Source: Dendrobium chrysotoxum (Eukaryota; Streptophyta; Magnoliopsida; Asparagales; Orchidaceae). Taken from it: a stretch of DNA of 64,000 nucleotides. The notes beneath the pieces are model-generated. The model ran no database searches. It was not told where the DNA came from and saw only the letters and a list, made by a program, of their open reading frames with translations. The position numbers were made by a program, and so were the translations under genes. Shown here piece after piece: positions 12,100 through 21,266 of the stretch (the stretch's first letter is position 1; each line of letters begins with the position of its first letter). The stretch lies in contig CM034305.1 of the NCBI GenBank assembly GCA_019925795.1, forward strand, positions 55,540,573 to 55,604,572. Reading direction: 5' to 3'.

Positions 12100-12865
12100 T
12101 TCCCTCAATTGTGGCTGGGAATTTTAGGGGCTTCTGTGGCCTAGAGAAAGATCCTCTGTTACAAGAATTTTATCCAAACTTATGGATTAGACATATTTTG
12201 TGTGTTGGAGAATAGGATTCATAACTCTTCCCTCTTAGAGCCCAGCTTCTTTGCCTCCCATCTTGTCTTTGACATGGAAAAAAGTTGTCATAATTTTGAG
12301 TTTCAAAATCTGGAAAGATCTAGATGAAGTGGTGTCCTGCCAAGGTGAATTTTGTTCCCTCTTATGTCTCTCCTCAGATGATCAGTGGAATGGTCTTCTT
12401 TGGCTCCATTCCCCCATTTATGCTTTCTGTTATTTATACTTCAAACACTACTGAAGAAAGATGGGATCTTTGGGATAGTATTAGGGATACTATCCCAACC
12501 TCTGGCTCTCCTTTGATTTTTATGAGAATTTCAACTGTTGTAGATTCCCCTCTAAAGAAGCTAGGGGAATGTTCATTTACAGAATAAGCTCTTTTATTTC
12601 AATTCTCTTATCTTTGATTTAAATTCTCTTGTCTTTGATGCAAACTTTAAGGATCTTGCATCTATTGGAAACTTTTTCATATGGTTCAACTAAAGAACAG
12701 ATAACCCTATTCACATAAAATTAGATTGTGCTCTTGTTAATGATGCTTGGTTGGAGATTTTTCCTAGTTTAGAACCCTGCTTATTCTGATTATTGCCCTA
12801 TTATCATGTATTTTGGTTTTACACATTCTAAGCACCATAAATTTTTATACAAAAGCTACTAGGCC
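12100..12865 (+). pseudogene. LINE ORF2, endonuclease part
   Basis: Readings in mixed frames follow the plant L1 apurinic-type endonuclease. The N-terminal 'WN.RGL' motif appears as GNFRGFCGL at about 12117. EPSFFASHLVFDMEKSCHNF follows at about 12240. Next come WCPAKVNF, SPQMISGMVFFGSIPPFML and RWDLWDSIRDTIPTSGSPLI up to about 12520, and 'CALVNDAW' near 12735. The frame is broken by many indels and stops. The domain would nick target DNA. It is cut at 12865 by the hAT-like element. Confidence 0.75.
12858..12865. repeat. Degenerate 8-bp TSD of hAT-like element, left
   Basis: ACTAGGCC here against ATTGGGCC at 24873-24880. Six of eight positions agree and the two differences are transitions. 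Confidence 0.65.
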
Positions 12866-13044
12866 TAAGGCTATAAACGAACCAAGCTTCAGCATGTTTG
12901 AGCTTGAGCTTATTTGCCAAGACCCTATTTGAGCTAGGCTCAATAAAATTTGAGCTTTTTTGTCTCTGCCAAGCTCATTTAGAAAATACCTATTTGAGCT
13001 CAGTTCATTTTCATGTTCGAGTTCAGTTCATTTTAGGCTTATCG

Positions 13045-14331
13045 AGTAATAGCTGGTCAATATTACTGTTATAGTATTGTGATAATAATGTATGTGTAAA
13101 AGATAAGTAAAGACTAGTTGACCAGTTAGTTGGAGACTGATTGACCTGTACAGGATGGTGGACTGACGGACTTTTCTTTAAATACTGTCATTTGGTATTA
13201 TCCTCTACTGATTCTCGTGATATATTGATTGTGAGTGATAAAGAGATGATTATCATGTCAACGGAAAAAGAGTGACGACTCTATTTACTAAACCAATGGT
13301 TTACTAACACTAATACAATACTGAAAACAACATGATAGTAGAATTCTTACTTGTTAAGTGTGATTACTAAAATGAATATTATTGATACATTATTTTTATT
13401 ACTACACAGATTTATTATGACTGTATTATCTTACTACTCCTACCATTGAACTATTATGGATATAAATACTGATACTATTTGATATTACTGATTCACTATA
13501 TAATAAGCATGTGACATACTGAACATGTAAAATACTAATTTGATATTGATATAGAATAGTTGGATAGCATGGGTATTCCCACACAATTTTATTATAATAA
13601 TTTGATTTCAACAGTCTTTATTAATGTTTTGATTTAATGCTTTATCCGATTGCTTTACTTATTAGTATTACGGATATGATGATTACTTTATAGATTTGAC
13701 ATTTGAACTAGTTTATTATTTTACTAGCTTTCGTATTTTAGTGTTTTACTATTTATAGATTATATTACTATTGTATATGAATTTTATTATTTCTGTACTG
13801 ATTCAATGATCATATAAATGCTACTATTATAATTTGACTGTTGACATACATATTGCTCATTTGCCGTGCTTTGAATTTAGTTATAGGTTTTGGTGGCCTG
13901 TTGGGCTTTTTAGCTCATTATATATGGTTAAATGATTTCAGGTTAGGGCAGAGGATCAAGAGTGTAAGGCTGATCAGGATTCCTTCAGGTTCTTTTTATT
14001 TTAGTTATTCTTTTATACTCATGATAGAATAAATATGTGATGATTGTATAGATCCTAAGTATTGTATATGATTTTTGGGATTGAATATAGAGGTTCTTTT
14101 TATTTTAGCTATTCTTTTGTACTCAGGATAAGATAAATATGTGATGATTATATATATCCTGAGTATTATATATAATTTTTGGGATTAAATATTGATGTAT
14201 ATATTATTGTTTTGAATTATAGAATTTGTTTCTGCTGTTTATTACTGATTGATGATAGTAGTTATCTCTGGTTGTTATTTATTAAAAGATTGAAAGAATA
14301 ATTCTTCTAAATTAGATTCTGGGGCATCACA
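13045..14331. mobile_element. Probable solo LTR inside the hAT-like element
   Basis: This AT-rich block has none of the GAGCTCG words of the hAT-like element, which stop just before it and resume just after. It ends GGGGCATCACA, a common type of plant Gypsy LTR end. Flanks TATCG (13040-13044) and TGTCG (14332-14336) look like a 5-bp TSD with one transition. The start reads AG rather than TG. Removing it brings the hAT-like element close to the size of its intact relative. It contains a 104-bp tandem duplication (13988-14196). Confidence 0.4.
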
Positions 14332-14611
14332 TGTCGACCCTATTAACGAGCCTCTCGTTTAACAAATCGAGCCTATTAATGAGCCACTTGTTTAACAAAA
14401 TAAAATATCTTAAACGAGCAACTTGCTGACTAATAGCAGGCTAACCCATGGGCCTTCCCATTGCCCAATAAATAACAAATGTTCCATACATATTTATTAT
14501 TTTTATTGCAAAACCAAATCACTCAAAATGTTGTAAGACTAAACTTCTCACCTTTTTTTTTGTTTGTGCTCCACTGAGGAGAGAGTAAGGAGGGCAAGCT
14601 TTTCTAAAGGG

Positions 14612-14616
14612 ATATC
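14612..14616. repeat. Copia-2 target-site duplication, left copy
   Basis: ATATC, identical to 24446-24450 beyond the 3' LTR. Confidence 0.9.
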
Positions 14617-14867
14617 TGTTGCAAATCTAGTTTTGATGATGACAAACATGTTTTCAGTGTGTTTTGCTTGGCTAATCTGTTTCAGGCACAAAAGACCGCG
14701 AGCCACTCAAGCCAACTCAAGATCGGGTCCAAGTGTGTCAAATGTATGATTTTTCTTTTTATTGAGTCAATTGTAATGTAACTGATTCCCTAGCTAAGTA
14801 ACCTTGCACACACACACTCAGGGAGAGAGATTGAGTGAATTAGAGTTTCTGTTAAAAATTTGTTCAG

Positions 14868-15562
14868 ATCGTCCTAGACGATAGTTTCATCGTCCTGGAT
14901 GATAGTTTCATCGTCCTGGACGATCCAGTTAAAACAGAAACCCTAATTAGGGCGACTAAGCTAAGAGGGTCTGATTGAGCCGATCGTCCTAGACGATCTA
15001 TGGATCGTACGGGATGATATTCCCAAATCAGAAATTCTCAGCCGCCAGATTAAGTTAGGCAAGTTTTATTTTAAGTATTTTGGTCTGATCGTCCCGGACG
15101 ATACGTGTATCGTCCTGGACGATTCACTACAATCATGCCTAAATTAGTCTGGTAATTAAGGAAAGCAATTAATATTTAATTGATACGATCACATCGTCCT
15201 GGACGATCGCAGGATCGTCCCGGACGATCGTGATCGTCTTGTGCATTTCAGCTGTACGTCCAGAACTATGTACAGGACGATTTGGGGGTCTTTTTGAACT
15301 AATCGTACCGGACGATTACCCTATTGTCCGGGACGATCAAGTCATTTTTTGGTCGTCCAGCACAGATTTCTCTGGATGACCCGAACTGTCTTCTAGACGA
15401 TTTCCTTCAATTTGAACTAATCGTCCCGGACGATCGCAGGATCGTACGGGACGATATGAACAACTTTTTCTACTGATCGTCCAGAAGAGCCAGATCGTCC
15501 AGGCTGAAACAGCTGAATTTGAACTGATCGTACAGGACGATCTACCGATCGTCCTGGACGAT
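14868..15562. repeat. U3 palindrome array, Copia-2 5' LTR
   Basis: About fifteen full 15-bp palindromes (ATCGTCC N GGACGAT, and variants with ATCGTAC/GGATGAT arms) and about six half sites in 0.7 kb. First full copy at 14868-14882, last at 15548-15562. The array stops about 40 bp upstream of the TATA-like site. Confidence 0.9.
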
Positions 15563-15603
15563 CTTGGCCGACAATTTGAGATTTAGGGCAAATTTTAAGC
15601 CCT

Positions 15604-15613
15604 CCTTTAAAAA
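15604..15613 (+). promoter_or_regulatory. Copia-2 TATA-like site
   Basis: CTTTAAAAAG occupies the place where Copia-1 has CTATAAAAGA, between the U3 palindromes and the leader. It is weaker than the Copia-1 form. Confidence 0.5.
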
Positions 15614-15833
15614 GAACTTTTTCCAATTTTTGGAAAAATCTTTTGCTGCCTTCCTTCCCTGAGAAATCCTAGAGAGAGAGAGAGTTGGGAGAGAGAGAAG
15701 AGATCTTGTGAAGGGGAGTTAGTGAGGGATTCACTAAGGTTGCTCCAAGCACGGATCAGAGTCGTCTTCTCCGCTCGTCGTCTGTCGTCTAGTCGGTGTT
15801 CTTCGTGGGAGGATCGTTCGCAAGAAGATCCGG

Positions 15834-16030
15834 GTTCTCTGCCCGCTTCAGGAGGAAGTGAAAGGAGTTCGTGGGTTCTCTGCCCGCTTCAGGTGGAAGC
15901 AAAAGGAGTTCGAAGGTTCTCTGCCTGCTTCAGGAGGAAGCGAAAGGAGGTCAGGTTCTCTGCCTCACCGTGTGGTGAAAAGGAGGTCTTTTGTACAGGC
16001 TTCTCCGCCTTGCTGTGGGAGCAAAAGGAG
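15834..16030 (+). repeat. Leader stem-loop tandem repeat, Copia-2 5' LTR
   Basis: Units starting GGTTCTCTGCC recur near 15834, 15875, 15916 and 15955, about 41 bp apart. The first three contain a stem such as GCTTCAGGTGGAAGC and the fourth CACCGTGTGGTG. A further GCTTCTCC...GGGAGC pair follows. The block lies in the expected transcribed leader. It also occurs near 23942-24140 and, inverted, near 1965-2105 and 10150-10290. Confidence 0.75.
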
Positions 16031-16338
16031 AGTCACTTTCATTTAGTGCAATACCCGGAGGGGAGGCTCCGGGGAGTGGACGTAGGTCAAGTTGACCGAA
16101 CCACTATAAAATCTGGTTTGCTTTTCTGATTCAGTTTTGTATTTTACTTTTCAATATAAACTGCTTGGGTGAATATCGTTGGTTGATCTTTTCGTTATTG
16201 TTTACTTGTTTCCGCTGCTAAGTATTGAAAAGATTTTTGTAGTTATCGTGAAATTTTTAAATAACCAATTCACCCCCCCCTCTTGGTTAGCCTCGGGACT
16301 AGTTCACTAGGGCTTAACATCCCTTTCGAACTTTCAAG

Positions 16339-16350
16339 TGGTATCAGAGC
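16339..16350 (+). other. Copia-2 primer-binding site
   Basis: TGGTATCAGAGC, two bases after the 5' LTR. Complementary to initiator Met-tRNA. Confidence 0.95.
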
Positions 16351-16392
16351 GGGATTCAAAATTTCTGTTTAAAAACTTTTGAATTTGATCCA

Positions 16393-18204
16393 ATGGCTAA
16401 CTGTAACAATCGTAATACTGCTGAAGGTTATTCTATTACCAGACCACCGTTGTTTGACAATATTCCTTTTGATTTTTGGAAAACACGCATGTCTACTTTT
16501 CTGCAATCTATTGATTATCGCATGTGGATGTTAGTTAAGGACGGATACGAACCACCTTTTCGAATGATTAACAATGTGAAAACTGAATTGCCGTTTGCTG
16601 ATTGGATGTTTGATGATCGTGATTTAGCACAGTTGAATGTAAAATGTTTGAACTGTTTCTTTTGTGCTTTGAAATCTGAAGACTATATGTGTGTTTCTAC
16701 TTGTACAACGGGAAAGGAAATCTGGGATAGGTTATGTATAACATACGAAGGTACAACTGAAGTCAAACAATCTAGGTTAAACATCTTGTTACATGATTAC
16801 GAACTTTTTCGCATGAAACCTAGTGAGACTATTTCAGAAATGTACACAAGGTTCACTCAGATTGTTATCTCTTTGCATGCTTTAGGTAGAGAACTTACCA
16901 ACTACGAAAGAGTGAACAAGATTCTTAGATGTTTGCCTGCTTCTTATGATGCTAAGATTACTGCTATTACTGAATCCAAAGATTTAAATACTTACTCTAT
17001 TGACAGCTTACTTGGATCACTCATTGCTTACGAGCAAGGGGTGAACCAAAGGCAACTTGATACAGGTGAACGCAAGAAAGAGAAGACCGTGGCACTAAAG
17101 GCCAAAGATTCAGATGCTAGCACTTCCAGGTCTGATAGCGATGAAGTTGCCTTAATCACAAGGCAATTCAAAAGCTTTCTAAGGAAGAAACATAAGAACT
17201 ATCAGAAGTTGAACAAGGGTAAGTTCAATAAAAACTTTAAGGGTTCATCTGAATCGGTTTGTTTTGAATGCAGGAAGCCTGGACACATTAAGGCTGATTG
17301 TCCAACACTTAAAGCTCACCCAAGCAAGGAGAAGGGTGAGGAGAAACCAAAGTTCAGAAAGGACAAGAAGCGGATTCAGAAGGCGTTCTGGGCAGACTCT
17401 GCATCCGACTCTTCTGAGACTGAAGCTGAAGAGGAGGAAACAAACTTGTGTCTGATGGCGGATGATCACCCTGGTCAGTCGGACCAGGAAGAGGTATGTG
17501 AGCTTACTTACGATCAGTTATTTGAAGTTTCTGAAAAGATTCATACATCGTATAGGAAGCTTAAGAAAACCCATGCTAGTTTGAAACTAGATTATCTGAC
17601 TTTGCAAAAAGAGCATGAAGTATTGATTAAGGATCATTCCACCATTGATAGCAATCACATGTCTTTACTAGATGAGTTTGATGAACTGAATAAAATGTAT
17701 TTTGATTTAATTGTTGAGCATAACTTGTTAAAAACATCGCATGGTGAATTAAAACTTGCTTTTAAGAAAGTGAATGATTTGGCATCTGAGTTAGAAAGTA
17801 TTGAAAGTGCAAAAATGTTTGAAATTGGAAGTTTAAACAAACACATTGAGTTTTTGAAAGTGAAAATCAGTGCTTTTGAAAATAATAAAACACCGCCTAC
17901 TTTTGAACAATTTTATGCACCGCCACCTTTTAAAAATTCTGTTGCAAGTTCATCAAAGAATGTTTCATACACTACTAGGAAGAGGCACTATCACTCACGA
18001 CGTTTAGTTAATCCTTTTCCTGGTGTTAGATGTTTTTCATGTGGCATGTTAGGACACATATCACACACTTGTACTGTTCACCGTAGTACACATTGGGTGT
18101 GGAGACCCAAACTGCCTGTTGCACAGCACAGCACGCATGCATCGCATTCTTCTTTTCATAAGAAGGAACCCAAACCTGTTTGGGTTCCTAAGACTGACAT
18201 TTGA
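16393..18204 (+). CDS. gag: Copia-2 Gag, intact
   Basis: 603 residues, starting at the first ATG after the PBS. Gag forms the virus-like particle and packages the element RNA. Residues about 20-230 are a UBN2/Copia capsid-type region (MWMLVKDGY; IWDRLCITYEG; SETISEMYTRF). C290-X2-C293-X4-H298-X4-C303 is a nucleocapsid zinc knuckle. About 330-530 is acidic and then coiled-coil-like. C547-X2-C550-X4-H555-X4-C560 is a second knuckle near the C-terminus, which is unusual since most Copia Gags have one. The stop UGA at 18202-18204 is followed by pol in the -1 frame, and the pol frame has its own TAA at 18213. Gag is therefore a separate product here. The frame is fully open although pol is broken. 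Confidence 0.93.
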   Translation: MANCNNRNTAEGYSITRPPLFDNIPFDFWKTRMSTFLQSIDYRMWMLVKDGYEPPFRMINNVKTELPFADWMFDDRDLAQLNVKCLNCFFCALKSEDYMCVSTCTTGKEIWDRLCITYEGTTEVKQSRLNILLHDYELFRMKPSETISEMYTRFTQIVISLHALGRELTNYERVNKILRCLPASYDAKITAITESKDLNTYSIDSLLGSLIAYEQGVNQRQLDTGERKKEKTVALKAKDSDASTSRSDSDEVALITRQFKSFLRKKHKNYQKLNKGKFNKNFKGSSESVCFECRKPGHIKADCPTLKAHPSKEKGEEKPKFRKDKKRIQKAFWADSASDSSETEAEEEETNLCLMADDHPGQSDQEEVCELTYDQLFEVSEKIHTSYRKLKKTHASLKLDYLTLQKEHEVLIKDHSTIDSNHMSLLDEFDELNKMYFDLIVEHNLLKTSHGELKLAFKKVNDLASELESIESAKMFEIGSLNKHIEFLKVKISAFENNKTPPTFEQFYAPPPFKNSVASSSKNVSYTTRKRHYHSRRLVNPFPGVRCFSCGMLGHISHTCTVHRSTHWVWRPKLPVAQHSTHASHSSFHKKEPKPVWVPKTDI

Positions 18205-18218
18205 TGATTTTGTAAGTG

Positions 18219-18246
18219 TGCTCTCACACAAGACCTCGTGAGAGCA
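18219..18246 (+). promoter_or_regulatory. gag-pol junction hairpin burying the pol AUG
   Basis: TGCTCTCAC (18219-18227), a 10-nt loop and GTGAGAGCA (18238-18246) form a perfect 9-bp stem whose last base is the A of the pol ATG. It starts 14 nt after the gag stop. G-U pairs could extend it over the whole AUG. The stem is identical in Copia-1. Confidence 0.75.
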
Positions 18247-21200
18247 TGTGGTACCTGGACAGCGGATGTTCTAGACATATGACTGGAGATGCAAATCAGT
18301 TCATTTTGCTGGAGGCCAGAGATGGAGGCAAGGTTACACTTGGAGATAACACCACCAGGAAGGTGGTAGGCACAAATATGATTGGTGATTCAAAGAATTT
18401 TGTGATTGATAATATTTTGCTTGTAGATGGACTGAAACACAACTTGCTGAGCATTAGTCAACTCTGCGACAAGGGATACAGCATCAAATTCCTACCCACT
18501 GGCTGCATTTTAAGCTTAAATGATGAAGTTATTTTGCAGGGGCAAAGGATCAACAACGTCTACAAGCTGGATGTAAGTAGTATTAAATCTGATAATTCAA
18601 TTTTCTTAAAAACTGCTGCTGATGATTCTTGGTTATGGCATAGGAGATTGTGTCATGCCAGTATGAAAACCCTTAGGAGAGTCACCCAAAAGGACTTAGT
18701 TAGAGGTGTGCCAAAGCTTAAGTTCACTAAGGATCACCTGTGTGATGCCTGTCAGTTGGGGAAGCAAGTCCAGTCCTCTTTTCACTCAGTTAAGGACATT
18801 AGCACCTCTAGACCTTTAGAAGTTCTTCATATGGACCTCTTTGGACCCATTAGCACTGCCAGCTTAGGGGGGAGAGTCTATGGTTTTGTGATTGTTGATG
18901 ATTATTCAAGGTTCACTTGGGTTAAGTTTTTGTCATACAAATCTGAGTCATTTGATGAGTTTAGATCTTTCTCTACTTGGATTCAGAAGAAGTTAGGATG
19001 TGAGATTATTACCATCCATAGTGATCACAGAGGGGAGTTTGAAAATGAAAGATTTGGAAGTTTTTGTGAGAATCATGGGATTAGTCACAATTTTTCAGCT
19101 CCTAGGACCCCTCAGCAGAACGGGGTAGCTGAAAGGAAGAACAGGACCTTAGTGGAAGCCGCTAGAGCCATGCTTGCCGAGTATTCACTTCCTAAATACT
19201 TTTGGGCTGAAGCGGTGAACACTGCCTGTTATGTGCTGAATAGGGTGAATGTGAGAGTCAAACTGAACAAGACACCTTATGAGATCATTAAGGGTAGAAC
19301 ACCAAATCTGTCCCACCTCCATGTCTTTGGCTGTAAGGTTTTCATTCTGAACAACGGGAAGTCACCCTTAGAAAAATTTGACCCCAAATCTGATGAAGGA
19401 GTGTTCTTAGGATATTCAAGTGTGGGGAAATCCTTTAGGGTGTTCAATAGGAGGACTTTGGTGGTGGAAGAAACAACCCATGTAGTGTTTGATGAATCTG
19501 ATCCTAAGGAGTCTAGATCTGAAGTAGAAGATGAAGAGATTGTTGAGGTTACCCAAGGAGTTGAAAATACAAATTTGGAGGAAAGGGTAGAACCTCAAAC
19601 CACATTGCCTAGAGATTGGAGATATTCTTCGAGTCATCCTAAAGAACTGATCTTAGGAGACCCTTCTGAAGGTGTTAGGACTAGGCATGGACTTAGGAAG
19701 GAAGTAAACCATTCTGCCTTTATCTCAATGACTGAACCCACCAACATCAATCAAGCCTTGTCGGATGAGTTTTAGATTTTAGCGATGTAGGAAGAATTGA
19801 ATCAATTTGTAAGGAATGATGTTTGGGAGTTAGTAGAAAGACCTAGAAACCAAAGTATTATGGGAACCAAGTGGGTCTTTAAGAATAAGATGAATGATTC
19901 TGGTGTGGTGGTGAGAAATAAGGCAAGATTGGTGGCTAAGGGGTATAATCAGATATAAGGGATAGATTTTGAAGAAACTTTTGCCCCTGTAGCTAGATTG
20001 GAAGCCATTAGAGTGCTACTAGCCTTTGCCTGTTACAAAGGATTTAAGCTGTTTCAAATGGATGTCAAGAGTGCCTTTTTAAATGGGGTAATTAAAGAAG
20101 ATGTTTTTGTAGAACAACCCCCAGGTTTTGAGAATTCCCAATATCCAAGTCATGTCTATAAATTAAAAAAGGCCTTATATGGATTGAAACAGGCACCCAG
20201 AGCTTGGTATGAGAGGCTTAGCACATTCCTGTTAGAAAGAGAATTTGTTAAGGGGAGCGTAGACACCACCCTTTTTCTGAGGAGATTAGGAGATGACTTA
20301 CTCATTGTCCAGATCTATGTTGATGATATAATTTTTGGATCTTCTGATAAATACTTATGTGAAGAGTTTTCTAAAACAATGAGTAAAGAGTTTGAGATGA
20401 GTATGATGGGAGAATTGTCCTACTTTTTGGGGTTTAGCATAAGGCAAACGGATGATGGAACCTTTCTCAATCAATCAAAATACACTAAGGACATTTTGAA
20501 GAAATATGAAATGGACAAAGTCAAGCCAATCAATACTCCCATGCCCTCCTCAGTTCAGTTAGATAAGGATTCAAAAGGAAAATCTGTTGATCAGAAGAAG
20601 TATAGAGGGATAATAGGGTCACTGCTTTACCTGACTGCTAGCCGACCTGATATCATGTTTAGTGTCTGTCTTTATGCTAGGTTTCAGGCTGATCCTAAAG
20701 AGTCCCACCTGACTGCTGTTAAGAGAATTCTTAGATATCTTTTAGGAACCCCAAACCTAGGAATTTGGTACCCTAGGCACAGCACCTCTTTTGAGATCAT
20801 TGGATATTCTGATTCTGACTTTGCGGGGTGTAGGGTGGATAGGAAGAGTACTTCTGGGACTTGTCAATTTATAGGACAGTCGTTAGTCTCCTGGTCCAGT
20901 AGAAAATAGAACTCAGTTGCACTTTCCACTGCTGAAGCTGAGTATATTACCTTAGGGAGTTGTGTGGCCCAAGTTCTTTGGTTGAAGCAGCAAGTCTTGG
21001 ATTTAGGAGTACCTGTTGGCACAATTTCTGTTCTGTGTGATAATACGAGTGCCATCTGTATCTCTAAGAATCCAATCTAATATTCTAGGACCACACACAT
21101 TGACATTAGGCATCACTTCATTAGGGACCATGTTACAAAAGGGGACATTGAGCTACACCACGTAGCAACTGAAAATCAGCTGGCTGACATATTCACTAAA

Positions 21201-21266
21201 CCACTGGCCTTTGACTCATTCAGCATTTTGAGAACCAGATTAGGAGTGATTGATATAAATGCTTGA
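18246..21266 (+). pseudogene. pol: Copia-2 pol, one frame with five stops
   Basis: Opens with the protease motif DSG at codons 5-7. GAG-pre-integrase (HRRLCHA...CDAC) and integrase follow, with the catalytic triad D197, D260, E296 (D-35-E spacing). RT has YVDD at codons 691-694, then RNase H (DSDFAG; STAEAEY; IFTKPLAF), with the final stop at 21264-21266. No frameshift is present. Nonsense codons lie at 19773-19775, 19788-19790, 19956-19958, 20907-20909 and 21078-21080. The first two are a Trp and a Gln codon in Copia-1. Four of the five look like C-to-T or G-to-A changes. The protein would be cut after integrase, so the copy is not autonomous now. Confidence 0.94.

Larger units (their letters stand above)
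14617..16336 (+). repeat. Copia-2 5' LTR
   Basis: Begins TGTTGCAAATCTAG after ATATC and ends GAACTTTCA before AGTGGTATCAGAGC. The TSD places the start at the TGTTG form rather than at the internal TGCAAATC. Confidence 0.95.

Noticed and set aside
14620..14632. Alternative Copia-2 start at TGCAAATC
   Set aside because: It aligns with the mutated 3' LTR start, but only the start at 14617 gives a matching 5-bp TSD (ATATC) and agrees with the Copia-1 LTR start TGTTGCAAATC.
14868..15562. CRISPR-like look of the regularly recurring palindromes
   Set aside because: Eukaryotic LTR context, irregular spacing, variable repeats, no cas genes, and the same array in every LTR of the family.
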